DNA of 64,000 nt from Klebsiella pneumoniae (GTDB taxonomy: Bacteria > Pseudomonadota > Gammaproteobacteria > Pseudomonadales > UBA5518), in the NCBI GenBank assembly GCA_945862145.1, contig CAMAXE010000001.1, forward strand, positions 124,001 to 188,000. Reading direction: 5' to 3'. Below the pieces are notes generated by a model that was not told the DNA's origin, made no database searches, and was given only the letters and a program-made list of their open reading frames with translations. Shown piece by piece: positions 1 to 8,541 of the stretch. A program made the translations under genes and the position numbers. Each line of letters opens with the position of its first letter. Position 1 is the stretch's first letter.

Positions 1-871
1 GGAATCCATCGAGATCGAAATCCTTCAGGCGGTGGAATGGCCGTTCACGGGCCATCGCCGAGGCGGCCTCAGCGCTCGAGAGCCTGGCGACAACGGTGTT
101 TGTGATCCCGTTAGCAGCCAGGTTGTAGCGGGCGGCAGAGATCGCGGCAGCCCCGATTTCAGTGGCCAGCACCTGACGGAAGCACCCGGCCACCGCAACC
201 GTGAAGTTGCCGATGCCGCAATAGAGCTCGAGCAGATCACCCCCGCCCGAGTCGGCGCAGGCGCGCCTCGCCCAGCCGAGCATGGCCTGATTCACCGCCG
301 CATTTGGCTGGGTAAAGCTGCCCTCGGGCTGCCGGTAACTCAGTCGGTGGCCCTCTACTTCGAGACTCTCCAGTACCCAATCCCGCTCCAGCACCACGCG
401 CTGTCCGCGCGAGCGGCCGACGATCATCGCGCCGAGTTCGCGAGCGGCCTGCCGGGCGGCCTGCTCCCATTCCTCATCGAGTCGGCGGTGGTAGACCAGT
501 GTGACCATGCTGTCCCCGGCCAGCGTATCGAGGAATTCGGCCTGCCAGAGTTTTCGCTTGAGCACGGGTAACGTGGCCAGCACCTGCAGCAGCTGCGTCA
601 TCAGCGCGTTGATCCGGAGCGATGCGGTGGGAAACTCCCGCAGACGCACTTGCTCGCGTGAGTCAGGGCCGCCGAACATCAGGTAAAAGGTATCTACTCC
701 CTCGTGCCAGACGCGGAACTCCGCCCGCTGCCGGAAGTTAATGGGTGCCGAGGCATGCACCTCGGGTTCGGGTGCGCCCAGTGGCGCGAGCAAACCCGTC
801 AGATGCTCCCGTTTACGCTGCAGTTGTGCCGCTGCTGCGACCTCGCTGTATTCCTCGGGCAGGGGATTCAT
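1..871 (-). CDS. trmA: tRNA (uracil-5-)-methyltransferase TrmA, 3' end outside window
   Basis: SAM-dependent enzyme that makes m5U54 (ribothymidine) in the tRNA T-loop. About 290 residues are visible. The N-terminal half carries FRQRAEFRVW, GSFTQPNAAVN and the SAM-binding motif LELYCGIGNFTVAVA, all diagnostic of TrmA. The catalytic Cys/Glu region lies beyond the left edge, so the gene is cut by the window and not visibly broken. The start is ATG at 871, preceded by an ATGA overlap with the stop of the TrpD2-like gene, so the two are translationally coupled. A distant paralogue, rlmD, lies at 48.9-50.2 kb. Lack of the Fe-S cysteines and the N-terminal sequence favour TrmA over RlmC or RlmD. 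Confidence 0.93.
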   Translation of the reverse strand, partial: MNPLPEEYSEVAAAAQLQRKREHLTGLLAPLGAPEPEVHASAPINFRQRAEFRVWHEGVDTFYLMFGGPDSREQVRLREFPTASLRINALMTQLLQVLATLPVLKRKLWQAEFLDTLAGDSMVTLVYHRRLDEEWEQAARQAARELGAMIVGRSRGQRVVLERDWVLESLEVEGHRLSYRQPEGSFTQPNAAVNQAMLGWARRACADSGGGDLLELYCGIGNFTVAVAGCFRQVLATEIGAAAISAARYNLAANGITNTVVARLSSAEAASAMARERPFHRLKDFDLDGF

Positions 872-1533
872 GGTGTGCCACCCGGCCATCGACCGCGTTG
901 TTTCCAGAGTACGTTTGCTGCCTCGCGTGCTGCGACGGGTTCGCCGGCCGCACCCACGTAAAGTAGCGCTACCGCTGCGGTTTGCAACACGGCTTCCAGC
1001 CCATAGCCGTTTGGTGCGACGTCATCCCACAGGCTGCGCAGCGGAGCGGTTCGGGCAACATCAGGTTTGAGGGCGCGCTGTGTCAGCCGCCGCGAGAGGT
1101 TCAGGGTTTGCTGGCCGGCACCGGAGGCCAGCGAAACCACGGTGTCGGCATCCGGATGAATGTCACACTCGCCACCCTCGCCACGAAATACCCCCACGGC
1201 GGACTGATCGAGTGCCACCACCGTCTCCGCATGCAGGCGCACGTAGGCGAGATGGTGCCGGCTGCGCAGCCCGAATTCATCCCGCTTGTCCATCAGTTGC
1301 TGCAGCGCGGGGGAGATGATGCGAAGCGGCAGATAGGCAAAATTGCCCTGCTCCAGATGCGCGATGGCTGCCGGCCATGACTGCGCGGGTGCGATACCGA
1401 GTTCGGTCAGTGCCTGCTCTGCTTCGCACTCGTCCAGCGCGCGCCCGGCGGTTTTGCCACGACCGAGTGCCCTCACGAACGGTGCAAATGGATGCACCAC
1501 CACGCGCGGTGTTGCGGCAGGGTTATCTGTCAC
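868..1533 (-). CDS. TrpD2/YbiB-like glycosyltransferase-family protein, internally shortened
   Basis: A 221-residue protein related to the anthranilate phosphoribosyltransferase-like TrpD2/YbiB family (nucleic-acid-binding relatives of TrpD). Residues 14-30 (HPFAPFVRALGRGKTAG) match the family N-terminus. From about residue 44 (ELGI, then FAYLPL, FGLRSRHHLAYV, GEGGECDIHPDAD) it matches the C-terminal half. The central part between them, which in TrpD-type enzymes holds the glycine-rich phosphoribosyl-binding loops, is missing. The family is usually about 320-340 residues, so roughly 110 are absent without a frame change. The GTG start overlaps the tusE stop (GTGA), and the end overlaps trmA (ATGA). 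The reading frame is intact, so it is probably expressed, but normal TrpD-like catalysis is unlikely. Family lengths are from memory. Confidence 0.72.
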   Translation of the reverse strand: MTDNPAATPRVVVHPFAPFVRALGRGKTAGRALDECEAEQALTELGIAPAQSWPAAIAHLEQGNFAYLPLRIISPALQQLMDKRDEFGLRSRHHLAYVRLHAETVVALDQSAVGVFRGEGGECDIHPDADTVVSLASGAGQQTLNLSRRLTQRALKPDVARTAPLRSLWDDVAPNGYGLEAVLQTAAVALLYVGAAGEPVAAREAANVLWKQRGRWPGGTP

Positions 1534-1853
1534 AGGCAGTGCTCGGGGCGGGGCAGTCCCGCGATCCGGGCAGCCACCCGCGCGGGACTCTCCGGGAAAA
1601 GCTGTAGCAAATAGACGCTGCGGCCCTTGTCTGCGCCAAGTTCACGCCGCACCACGCTCACCATGGCGCGCATGGCAGGCGAGTGCCCGTGCTTGCGGAA
1701 ATACTCGCGCAGAACCAGCAATACTTCCAGTCGACAGTTGTCGAGCTCCAGCCCCGCAGCCGTCGCCAAGTTGGCAGCCACCTCTTCATTCCAGGTGCTC
1801 CAATCCGCAAGGAATCCATCGGCGTCGAGCAATGGCAGGATGGCAGGCCCCAT
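1530..1853 (-). CDS. tusE: TusE, DsrC-family sulfur carrier of the tRNA 2-thiouridine relay
   Basis: Small cytoplasmic sulfur carrier that accepts persulfide from TusBCD and passes it to MnmA for s2U34 synthesis in tRNA. The C-terminus ends IAGLPRPEHCL with the penultimate active-site Cys. The upstream second Cys that marks dissimilatory DsrC is absent, which supports TusE. The start is placed at ATG 1853 (107 aa) because AGGAA sits 9 nt upstream and the N-terminus then matches the family length. An in-frame ATG at 1895 would add 14 residues and overlap tusB. It lies 16 nt after tusB and overlaps the next gene by GTGA, inside a tight tusDCBE operon. Confidence 0.92.
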   Translation of the reverse strand: MGPAILPLLDADGFLADWSTWNEEVAANLATAAGLELDNCRLEVLLVLREYFRKHGHSPAMRAMVSVVRRELGADKGRSVYLLQLFPESPARVAARIAGLPRPEHCL

Positions 1854-1869
1854 GTGCGCGGGTTCCTGC

Positions 1870-2169
1870 TCAAAACCAGCTGACGGAGCGGGCATGCTCA
1901 CAGGCAAGCGACACGAAGCCCGGGTAGTCGAGCGCATGCGCGAATGCGGCACGTGCGTACACGGCGCGGATCGCGCAATCTTCCTCGATGACATAGATCG
2001 TGATCGATTCGGGCAATGCCGCGAGGCGCTCTGCAGCCAGACTCTCGCGCAGCGCCGCATACACACCATCGCCCAGCAGCAGCAATGCATCGGCTGGCCG
2101 CAGCGCCGCGCAGCAGGCGTCGAACACGTGGGTGTTCGCGGGTGAGGTGGAGAGGATGTGCAGTGTCAT
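1870..2169 (-). CDS. tusB: TusB, sulfur relay subunit (DsrH family)
   Basis: 99-residue subunit of the TusBCD heterohexamer that moves sulfur from TusA to TusE during tRNA wobble-uridine thiolation. It starts MTLHILSTSP, typical of TusB/DsrH, and ends in VSWF, a C-terminal Trp pattern seen in the family. It lies 6 nt downstream of tusC and 16 nt before tusE in the leftward operon. Confidence 0.9.
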   Translation of the reverse strand: MTLHILSTSPANTHVFDACCAALRPADALLLLGDGVYAALRESLAAERLAALPESITIYVIEEDCAIRAVYARAAFAHALDYPGFVSLACEHARSVSWF

Positions 2170-2175
2170 CGCATA

Positions 2176-2535
2176 TCAGGTCATAAGCACGATGTCGTGC
2201 GTGTCGTGGAGCTCGGCGATCCCGCGCTCGTCAAGAATGTGGCAACCGGGAACCAGTGTCGTGCTAGCGATGCCACGTACTGCCAAAGCGTCAGCATCGG
2301 CCAGCAGCGGGTTTATGCCGTAGTCGGGAAGTGCGCCCAGCAGGCGCTCAAGGCTGCGTGCCCCGTCCTCCGATTGTCCAAGCATGAGGTTCAGCACACC
2401 ATCCCCGGCAAATAGCAGTGAGACTTGTTGATCGAAGGCGCCGAAAGCAAGGGCGAGATCCACCGCCTCGCGCGCACGCGGACCACCGGCGGCGGATGCA
2501 CGGCATATCACGAGTACGCGTGTGGTCTGATTCAC
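2176..2535 (-). CDS. tusC: TusC, sulfur relay subunit (DsrF family)
   Basis: 119-residue DsrE/F-like protein, second subunit of TusBCD. It shows the RAREAVDLALAFGAFDQ helix and the VSLLFAGDGVLNL strand-loop common to TusC. The position between tusD and tusB (7 nt and 6 nt gaps) confirms the identity. It is the structural subunit of the complex and has no catalytic cysteine of its own. Confidence 0.9.
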   Translation of the reverse strand: MNQTTRVLVICRASAAGGPRAREAVDLALAFGAFDQQVSLLFAGDGVLNLMLGQSEDGARSLERLLGALPDYGINPLLADADALAVRGIASTTLVPGCHILDERGIAELHDTHDIVLMT

Positions 2536-2542
2536 GGGAACA

Positions 2543-2935
2543 TCAGCCGCCGAAACTGATCAAGCGATCGCCGCGTAGCGTGGCGTCGACGAGTTGTCCG
2601 AGTCCCGCGAGTTCGAACCCCTCGCGGATGCTTGCGGCTGGCAGGTTGTGGCGTGTGGCTTCACGCCCATCGACCACGCCGCGTCTCAGGGCGGAGCCGA
2701 TACACGCCAGCAGTTCGATGCTGTGCTCCGTGGCGAGCGCTTGCCACAGTTGGGGCAGATCCGCGGCGCCCGCGGGCGGCACGAGAAAGGCGCTGGCATG
2801 CGCGGCTCCCGCGCCGTAGAAAAACACCCGCGCTATCGAGTGTCCTCCCGCGAGAACGGCCTCAGCAAATCGATACGCTGCGAGGCTCGATGCCGCGCCT
2901 GTCGGACTGCCCTGCACGAGAATAGCGAAGCTCAT
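2543..2935 (-). CDS. tusD: TusD, catalytic sulfurtransferase subunit (DsrE family)
   Basis: 130-residue subunit that carries the reactive cysteine of the TusBCD complex. The segment LLACIGSALRRGV (about residues 76-88) matches the active-site region around Cys78 of the E. coli protein. It is the first gene of tusDCBE-trpD2-trmA. No Shine-Dalgarno sequence is seen just before ATG 2935; the nearest GAGGGG is 20 nt away inside a GC-rich hairpin. Confidence 0.92.
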   Translation of the reverse strand: MSFAILVQGSPTGAASSLAAYRFAEAVLAGGHSIARVFFYGAGAAHASAFLVPPAGAADLPQLWQALATEHSIELLACIGSALRRGVVDGREATRHNLPAASIREGFELAGLGQLVDATLRGDRLISFGG

Positions 2936-2950
2936 GGCTGCGCAAATGAC

Positions 2951-2971
2951 ACGGCCCCTCGAGGGGGCCGT
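2951..2971 (-). terminator. GC-rich hairpin between yccA and tusD
   Basis: Perfect inverted repeat ACGGCCCC/GGGGCCGT with a short loop, directly before tusD. A second, weaker CCCC-N5-GGGG hairpin lies at about 2979-2993. Read leftward, the stem is followed only by GTGTCATTTG, so the U-tract is poor. It may be a weak terminator or attenuator after yccA, or it may sequester the tusD ribosome site. Confidence 0.4.
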
Positions 2972-2993
2972 GCGGTGACCCCGTGATGGGGCA

Positions 2994-3650
2994 TCAGTCG
3001 TCGCGGCCGATGCCGATCAGATGGAGCAGGGTGGTGAAGAGGTTGTAGATCATGACGTAGAGCGTCACGGTAGCCGAGATGTAGTTGCGCTCGCCGCCAT
3101 GGATGATCTGGCTGGTCTGCCACAGGATCATCCCCGAGGAGAGGAACAGGAACATGCCGGTCACGAGCATCGACAGCGCCTGAATATGCAGGAAGGCATT
3201 GGCGAGCGCGGCCACGAACGCGACGAGCATGCCGGTGACGAGGAAGCCGGTGGCAAAACTGAAGTCCCTGCGGGTGATCAGCACGTATGCGGAGAGTCCG
3301 CTGAAGATCACTGCCGTACCCCCAAGTGCCATGAGGATGGGCTCGAAACCGGACACCCCCACGTAGTGGTTCAAAACGGGTCCGAGGCTGAAGCCGAGCC
3401 AGCCGGTGAGAGCGAACACCCAGCCGATCCCGGCTGTGGAGTTTTTTGTCTTCTCGACCATGTACAGCAGGCCGAAATACGGCAGCAGCATGAAGAGACC
3501 GAGGTAAGGCACGCGCAGTGCCATCGAGATCCCGGCCGCCACGGCGCTGAAAAGGAGTGTGAGCGAGAGCAGCGCATAGGTATTGCGCAGAACCCGTGTC
3601 GCGCTGTCATCAAGCGTTGTACTGCGAGCGGTCTGAATGCTTCCGGCCAT
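2994..3650 (-). CDS. yccA: YccA/BI-1 family inner-membrane protein, FtsH modulator
   Basis: 218-residue Bax-inhibitor-1 family protein with seven hydrophobic segments from about residue 28 to 212 and a charged N-terminus. In E. coli YccA is a substrate and inhibitor of the FtsH membrane protease and sits beside tusE, as here. The ribosome site AAGGAACGG precedes ATG 3650. The C-terminus is IGIGRDD, without the His-rich end of some relatives. It lies 67 nt downstream of the Lrp-type gene on the same strand. Confidence 0.9.
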   Translation of the reverse strand: MAGSIQTARSTTLDDSATRVLRNTYALLSLTLLFSAVAAGISMALRVPYLGLFMLLPYFGLLYMVEKTKNSTAGIGWVFALTGWLGFSLGPVLNHYVGVSGFEPILMALGGTAVIFSGLSAYVLITRRDFSFATGFLVTGMLVAFVAALANAFLHIQALSMLVTGMFLFLSSGMILWQTSQIIHGGERNYISATVTLYVMIYNLFTTLLHLIGIGRDD

Positions 3651-3717
3651 GGTCCGTTCCTTGAGTGATATGAAGTCAGTTCCAGTTTAGCCTTTCGTCG
3701 GGCCGAAGTGAAATGGC

Positions 3718-4209
3718 TCAGTCGAGCGGCAAGCTGCGGCTGCACTTGAACTCCCGCAGGCTGAAGCTCGATTCGACGTTGCTCACGCCGGGGTAGCGGA
3801 GCACGTGCTCCATGCACAGCTCCGAGAAGTGCTCGATGTTGCGTGCGACGACCTTCAGAAGATAGTCATAGCCGCCACTCATCGCGTGACACTCCACGAT
3901 GTGGGGCTCCTCGGCGACCTTGGCAAGGAATCGTGACGGGTCCGCGTGTTTCTGTTTGTCGAGGGTCACCTGTACGAACGCGGTTACCTCCAGTCCCAGG
4001 CGGCGTCGGTCAAGTACCGCGGCGTAGCCTGCGATCACGCCGGACTCCTCGAGTTGCCGCACGCGGCGGAAACAGGGAGATTCGGACAACCCGACCTGTT
4101 TCGCCAGTTCCACATTGCTCAGCCGGCCATCGAGTTGTAACGCGCGCAGGATCTCGCGTTCATTACGACTCAGGGCGATCGGCAAGATCTGCCGCTTATC
4201 GGCTCGCAA
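3718..4209 (-). CDS. Lrp/AsnC-family transcriptional regulator
   Basis: 163-residue regulator with an N-terminal winged helix-turn-helix ([20 protein letters not shown], about residues 33-52) and a C-terminal RAM/ACT-like ligand domain ([14 protein letters not shown]). The start is set at TTG 4209 because AAGGAG (4218-4223) lies exactly 8 nt upstream. The longer frame from a TTG at 4257 lacks such a site. It is divergent from 4-hydroxyphenylpyruvate dioxygenase across about 130 nt, so it probably responds to an aromatic or branched amino acid and controls hpd and itself. The ligand is not deducible from sequence alone. Confidence 0.88.
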   Translation of the reverse strand: MRADKRQILPIALSRNEREILRALQLDGRLSNVELAKQVGLSESPCFRRVRQLEESGVIAGYAAVLDRRRLGLEVTAFVQVTLDKQKHADPSRFLAKVAEEPHIVECHAMSGGYDYLLKVVARNIEHFSELCMEHVLRYPGVSNVESSFSLREFKCSRSLPLD

Positions 4210-4274
4210 TGGGCGGACTCCTTCGATAATGACGTCTGGGATAGAACAAAAAGGCAATTATCACCGCAGAACAG

Positions 4275-4284
4275 ATCATATGAT
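4275..4284. promoter_or_regulatory. Palindrome, candidate operator between lrp-type gene and hpd
   Basis: Perfect 10-bp palindrome ATCATATGAT in the divergent intergenic region. AT-rich dyads are typical targets of Lrp/AsnC proteins. The right half also supplies a TATGAT -10-like hexamer reading toward hpd. Function is inferred only from symmetry and position. Confidence 0.35.
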
Positions 4285-4339
4285 GCGGGAAGAAGGTGGC
4301 TTTTTTATCGCTGCGCTCAACCCCCGCGACCGAGGAGCA

Positions 4340-5419
4340 ATGTCAGTGAACAATCTTGGCGACAACCCCATGGGGCTGGATGGCTTCGAGTTCATCGAGT
4401 TCGCAGCCTGCGAAAAGGGTGTCATCGAACCCGTCTTCGAAGTGCTGGGATTCTCTAAAGTAGCAGTGCATCGATCCAAGGATGTAGCCCTCTGGCGCCA
4501 GGGCAATATCAATTTCATCCTGAACCATGAAGCCCGCAGTCCTGCCGCCTATTACAGCGAGGAGCACGGTCCTTCCGCCTGTGGCATGGCTTTTCGGGTG
4601 CGTGATGCCCACAAGGCCTATCTCCGCGCCATCGAACTTGGCGCCCAGCCCATCGACGTGCCCTGTGGGCCCATGGAACTGAAGCTACCCGCCATCCGTG
4701 GTATTGGCGGCGCGATCCTGTACCTGATCGATCGTTACGAGGATGGTGTCTCCATTTACGACATCGACTTCCGCTTCCTGCCGGGCGTCCCGCGCCGGCC
4801 ATCCGGTCATGGCCTGCTCGAGATCGATCATCTGACCCACAACGTCTACCGCGGTCGCATGGGCTACTGGGCTGCCTACTACGAAAAGCTGTTCAACTTT
4901 CGCGAGATCCGGTACTTCGACATCAAGGGCGAACACACGGGATTGCAGTCGCGCGCGATGAGCGCTCCCGACGGCAAGATCCGCATTCCGCTGAACGAGG
5001 AGCGCAGCGGAAACGGACAGATCGAGGAGTACCTGATGGCCTACAACGGTGAAGGTATCCAGCACATCGCGTTTTCCTGCGAGAACCTCCTCGACACCTG
5101 GGACCGGCTTACAAGCGCGGGGCTGCAGTTCATGACAGCCCCGCCGGCAACGTATTACGAGATGTTGGATGAGAGGCTCTCTGGTCACGGTGAGCCGGTC
5201 GAGGAGCTGAGGCGGCGGGGAATCCTGCTCGACGGCTCCACAACCGGTGGTGATTCGCGCCTGTTGCTGCAGATCTTCTCGCAGAACATGGTTGGGCCGA
5301 TTTTCTTCGAGTTCATCCAGCGCAAGCGTGATGAGGGCTTTGGCGAGGGGAATTTCCGGGCGCTCTTCGAATCGATAGAGCGTGATCAGCTGCGGCGTGG
5401 CGTGCTGAGGCCCGTCTAA
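4340..5419 (+). CDS. hpd: 4-hydroxyphenylpyruvate dioxygenase
   Basis: Fe(II) enzyme converting 4-hydroxyphenylpyruvate to homogentisate in tyrosine and phenylalanine breakdown. About 359 residues with two vicinal-oxygen-chelate domains. The metal ligands are visible as His in IDHLTHNV (about 163), His in IQHIAF (about 240) and Glu in FFEFIQRK (about 323). [17 protein letters not shown] is the conserved C-terminal helix. ATG 4340 has GAGGAG only 2 nt upstream. GTG 4346 would place it 8 nt away and gives exactly the pseudomonad N-terminal length, so the true start may be two codons later. hmgA and fah are not in the window. Confidence 0.95.
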   Translation: MSVNNLGDNPMGLDGFEFIEFAACEKGVIEPVFEVLGFSKVAVHRSKDVALWRQGNINFILNHEARSPAAYYSEEHGPSACGMAFRVRDAHKAYLRAIELGAQPIDVPCGPMELKLPAIRGIGGAILYLIDRYEDGVSIYDIDFRFLPGVPRRPSGHGLLEIDHLTHNVYRGRMGYWAAYYEKLFNFREIRYFDIKGEHTGLQSRAMSAPDGKIRIPLNEERSGNGQIEEYLMAYNGEGIQHIAFSCENLLDTWDRLTSAGLQFMTAPPATYYEMLDERLSGHGEPVEELRRRGILLDGSTTGGDSRLLLQIFSQNMVGPIFFEFIQRKRDEGFGEGNFRALFESIERDQLRRGVLRPV

Positions 5420-5438
5420 CGTCAAGGCACTCGATTGT

Positions 5439-5475
5439 TAAAAAAAAGGCCCCGCGCGGAGCCTTTTTTGTTTTG
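5439..5475. terminator. Bidirectional terminator between hpd and tRNA-Ser
   Basis: AAAAAAGGC/GCCTTTTTT inverted repeat with a CCCGCGCGGA loop. T-runs follow the stem on both strands: TTTTTTGTTTT rightward after hpd, and eight T leftward after the tRNA. It should therefore stop transcripts from both convergent units. Confidence 0.85.
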
Positions 5476-5563
5476 GTGGAGAGGGTGGGATTCGAACCCA
5501 CGGAAGCGATTAAACTTCGGCGGTTTTCAAGACCGCTGCCTTAAACCACTCGGCCACCTCTCC
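5474..5563 (-). tRNA. serT: tRNA-Ser(TGA)
   Basis: Class II tRNA with acceptor GGAGAGG/CCTCTCC, D-arm GGCCGAGTGGTTTAAGGC, anticodon stem-loop with CTTGAAA (anticodon TGA), a long variable arm, T-arm GGTTCGAATCC and encoded CCA (5474-5476). By direct reading the discriminator base is A; many bacterial serine tRNAs have G here. It is transcribed leftward into the shared terminator. Confidence 0.95.
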
Positions 5564-5589
5564 TCAAACCACTGGGATCAGAGCCCGCC

Positions 5590-8541
5590 TCAGGGGGTCT
5601 CTGCCGTCTCAGGCGCAGTCTCCTCCGTTACACGTGGCGCCCGCCCGATCCGCGGATCGTTTGCCGAGCGTGGGGGACGCGCTCGGGTCGACTCGGGGAT
5701 TTGTACCGGAGGGAAGCTCGAGGGGTCAACAACCAATGACTCGGTGATTATCTCAAGTTGCTGCACCGGGCGGGGGCTGATGCGCGGGTCGTTGGTCACG
5801 CGACCGACGACGCGTTCACGTGGAAGCGACGGGCTCGGCACGGCTGCTGCCGCTATAACCCGAGGCGCAGGAGCCTGCGGCGTCGGGGCAGGGCGCTCAA
5901 CTGCGGGCTGAGCAGCCATCGCCACGGGGGCCTGCGCCTCCTCAGCTTCAGCGACTTCCTCTGATTGCTCGCTGTGCGCCTGCTCCGGCTCCTGTCCTTT
6001 CTCCGGCGCCTCATCGGGCTCTGCGTCCGCCCCCGCAAGTGCGCGGGGGCTCGCTACGGACTCTTCCTGATCCTGCTCATCGCCCGCTTCGTCCAGCAGC
6101 TCTCTCTGGTCGGAATCAGACTCGGACGATTCGGTTTCCGTGCGCTCGCCACTGCGGCGGCGACCACGTCCACGGCGGCGACGGCGTCCGGTTCTCTCCG
6201 CCTCGGTGCCGTTGTCAGGGGTCTGATCGGTCCGACTTTCCTCGTTCAGTTGAGCCGGCAATACGCCCAGATCTTCGTCCCGATCTGCCTCCGCGGCAGC
6301 GATGATCTGGGGGCTCTGCTCCGATGCCTCTCCGCGACGCCGCGGGGCGCGACTCGGGGGGCGTACGTCGGACGGTCGACGCGACGGTGCATCTCCCTCG
6401 GCGGCACCGCTACGGTCTCTTCCGCGACCACGCTCTGCGCGTTCCGGGCGCTCCTCGCGCGCAGGACGTTCCTCACGAGCTGGGCTGTCCTCTCTCGGGG
6501 GACGCTCGGCTCCGCGTTCGCCGCGAGCTCCGCGCTCGTTGCGCGGTGCGCGTTCGCCACGCTCCTGGTTCGGAGTGCGCTCCGTACGATCGGCGCGGCC
6601 AGCCCCTGCTTCGGTGCGATCTCCCGGGGCTTCCTGCGAACCCGAACCCGAGCGCGACCGGCTGCCTCCTCGACGTCCGCGTCGACCGCGGCGCTCCCCG
6701 CCCTCGTCTCCGCGTGGTGTCGACTCTGTCTCGGTCGCCTCGATGGGCTGCGGTTGGGGCTCGGCAACTGGTTCCGCTGCAGTCCCCGTACCGAACAGTC
6801 GGCGTAGCAGTGAGCCGACGATGCCGGGTTTTTTCGCTTCGACCGCAGTCTCGACCGGTGCTGGTGCTGGTGCTGGTGCTGGTGCCGGTGCTTGTGCCGG
6901 TGCCGGTGCTGCAGCCGAAGCGCGCTGCGGAGCCGGTTTCATCGGCGATATGCCCTGTACTGCAGCTACCGGAAGCTTTGCCGGGGGGGCCGCCAGCGCC
7001 GCCGGGTCCATGGGCTCCGGGGGCAGAGGTATCAGTGCAAAGCTGTCTTCGTCCGTTTGTAGAAGCGTGTTGTCGTCACGCAGACGCTGCACCTCGAAGT
7101 GCGGGGTCTCCATGTTCGGGTTCGGGATGATCAGCACGCGGATCCGGTTACGCTGCTCCATCTCGATGATCGCGCGCCGCTTCTCGTTCAGCAGGTAAGA
7201 GGCGATGTCTACCGGCACGATGGCACGGATCTGTGCGCTGCGGTCTTTGCCAGCTTCTTCCTGCATCAAACGCAGGACCGAGAGCGCCAGCGACTTGGTG
7301 TCACGGATGCTGCCCTGGCCGCTGCAGCGTGGGCAGACAACAGAGCTGGTTTCCTCCAGCGACGGACGCAGCCGCTGGCGCGACATCTCCATGAGGCCGA
7401 AGCGGGAGATCCTGCCGGTCTGAATCCGGGCGCGGTCGGGTTCGAGCGCGGTGCGAAGTCGGTTTTCGACCTCTTTCTGGTTGCGGGCGCTGCTCATGTC
7501 GATGAAATCGATCACGATCAGGCCGCCCATATCGCGCAGGCGCAACTGGCGTGCGATCTCGTCTGCTGCTTCGAGGTTGGTCTGAAGCGCCGTCTCTTCG
7601 ATGTCGCTCCCTTTGGTTGCCCGCGCGGAGTTGATATCGATTGCGACCATCGCCTCGGTGGGGTCGATCACGATTGCCCCGCCTGAGGGGAGTTTTACTT
7701 CGCGCTGGAAGGCCGTTTCGATCTGCGACTCGATCTGGTAGCGATTGAACAGCGGCATCGAGTCCTGGTAGAGCTTGACCCGGCTGCGGTAGTTGGGCAT
7801 CACCAGATCAATGAATTCGAGTGCCTTGTCGAGTGAATCCTTGGCGTCGATCAGGACTTCATCGATGTCTTGACGCAGGTAATCCCGGATGGCCCGGATG
7901 ACGACGTTGCTTTCCTGGAAAATAAGGAAGGGCGCGCGCCGGTCTGCGGTCGCGGCGATGGAAGTCCAAAGGTGGAGCAGGTAGTCGAGATCCCACTGCA
8001 GTTCTTCGGCGCTGCGGCCTACGCCTGCCGTGCGGATGATGACGCCCATGCCTTCGGGCAGTTTGAGGGATTCCAGTGCATCCCGGAGTTCGATGCGCTC
8101 ATCGCCCTCGATGCGGCGGCTGATGCCACCGGCGCGCGGGTTGTTGGGCATCAGCACCATGTAACGCCCGGCAAGACTGATGAACGTGGTCAGGGCTGCG
8201 CCCTTGCTGCCGCGCTCTTCTTTCTCTACTTGAACGACGATCTCTTGGCCTTCCCGTACCAGATCGCGGATTTTGAGCCTGGATTGGCCGTCATCGGCAC
8301 CGCCTGCAAAGTACTCGCGCGCGATTTCTTTCAGCGGCAGGAATCCGTGCCTCTCGGCGCCGAAGTCCACGAAAGCGGCTTCAAGGCTGGGTTCTACGCG
8401 GGTAATGCGGCCCTTGTAGATGTTGGACTTGGTCGAGATCCTGTTGCGATTCTCGATATCAAGATCGTATAGACGCTGGCCGTCGACAAGGGCTACGCGC
8501 AACTCCTCGGCATGAGTTGCGTTGATGAGCATTCTTTTCAT
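5590..8541 (-). CDS. rne: Ribonuclease E
   Basis: Endonuclease that starts mRNA decay and processes rRNA and tRNA, and scaffold of the degradosome. 983 residues from ATG 8541 (MKRMLIN), with GGAGGA upstream. The open frame continues above this but only through leader sequence. Catalytic half: S1 domain (about 37-120), DNase I-like Asp residues in VAIDINS (about 300) and IVIDFIDM (about 344), and the Zn-link CPRC (about 403). The C-terminal 450 residues are disordered and charged: an Ala-Pro run, a short amphipathic stretch [12 protein letters not shown], Arg-rich RRGRRG blocks, [18 protein letters not shown] repeats, an acidic region, and two NDPRI motifs near the end. The last two resemble REER and NDPR motifs reported in pseudomonad RNase E. 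Confidence 0.96.
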   Translation of the reverse strand: MKRMLINATHAEELRVALVDGQRLYDLDIENRNRISTKSNIYKGRITRVEPSLEAAFVDFGAERHGFLPLKEIAREYFAGGADDGQSRLKIRDLVREGQEIVVQVEKEERGSKGAALTTFISLAGRYMVLMPNNPRAGGISRRIEGDERIELRDALESLKLPEGMGVIIRTAGVGRSAEELQWDLDYLLHLWTSIAATADRRAPFLIFQESNVVIRAIRDYLRQDIDEVLIDAKDSLDKALEFIDLVMPNYRSRVKLYQDSMPLFNRYQIESQIETAFQREVKLPSGGAIVIDPTEAMVAIDINSARATKGSDIEETALQTNLEAADEIARQLRLRDMGGLIVIDFIDMSSARNQKEVENRLRTALEPDRARIQTGRISRFGLMEMSRQRLRPSLEETSSVVCPRCSGQGSIRDTKSLALSVLRLMQEEAGKDRSAQIRAIVPVDIASYLLNEKRRAIIEMEQRNRIRVLIIPNPNMETPHFEVQRLRDDNTLLQTDEDSFALIPLPPEPMDPAALAAPPAKLPVAAVQGISPMKPAPQRASAAAPAPAQAPAPAPAPAPAPVETAVEAKKPGIVGSLLRRLFGTGTAAEPVAEPQPQPIEATETESTPRGDEGGERRGRRGRRGGSRSRSGSGSQEAPGDRTEAGAGRADRTERTPNQERGERAPRNERGARGERGAERPPREDSPAREERPAREERPERAERGRGRDRSGAAEGDAPSRRPSDVRPPSRAPRRRGEASEQSPQIIAAAEADRDEDLGVLPAQLNEESRTDQTPDNGTEAERTGRRRRRGRGRRRSGERTETESSESDSDQRELLDEAGDEQDQEESVASPRALAGADAEPDEAPEKGQEPEQAHSEQSEEVAEAEEAQAPVAMAAQPAVERPAPTPQAPAPRVIAAAAVPSPSLPRERVVGRVTNDPRISPRPVQQLEIITESLVVDPSSFPPVQIPESTRARPPRSANDPRIGRAPRVTEETAPETAETP
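6857..6910. repeat. Hexanucleotide tandem repeat inside rne
   Basis: Nine consecutive 6-bp units of the form GGTGCT (two with GGTGCC, one TTGTGCC-type variant), encoding alternating Ala-Pro on the minus strand in the linker after the catalytic half of RNase E. The first four units are identical. Such perfect units can change copy number by slippage without changing the frame. Confidence 0.8.

Noticed and set aside
1530-1853. Reading tusE as dissimilatory DsrC of sulfur oxidation
   Set aside because: Only the penultimate C-terminal Cys is present, and no dsrAB or other dissimilatory genes are near.
6857-6910. Hexamer repeats considered as a CRISPR or intergenic repeat
   Set aside because: Units are 6 bp, without spacers, and lie in frame inside rne.
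5965-7198. Overlapping plus-strand frames of 268-298 codons opposite the RNase E tail
   Set aside because: Products of the repetitive, Arg- and Ala/Pro-rich rne tail read backwards; low-complexity sequence only.
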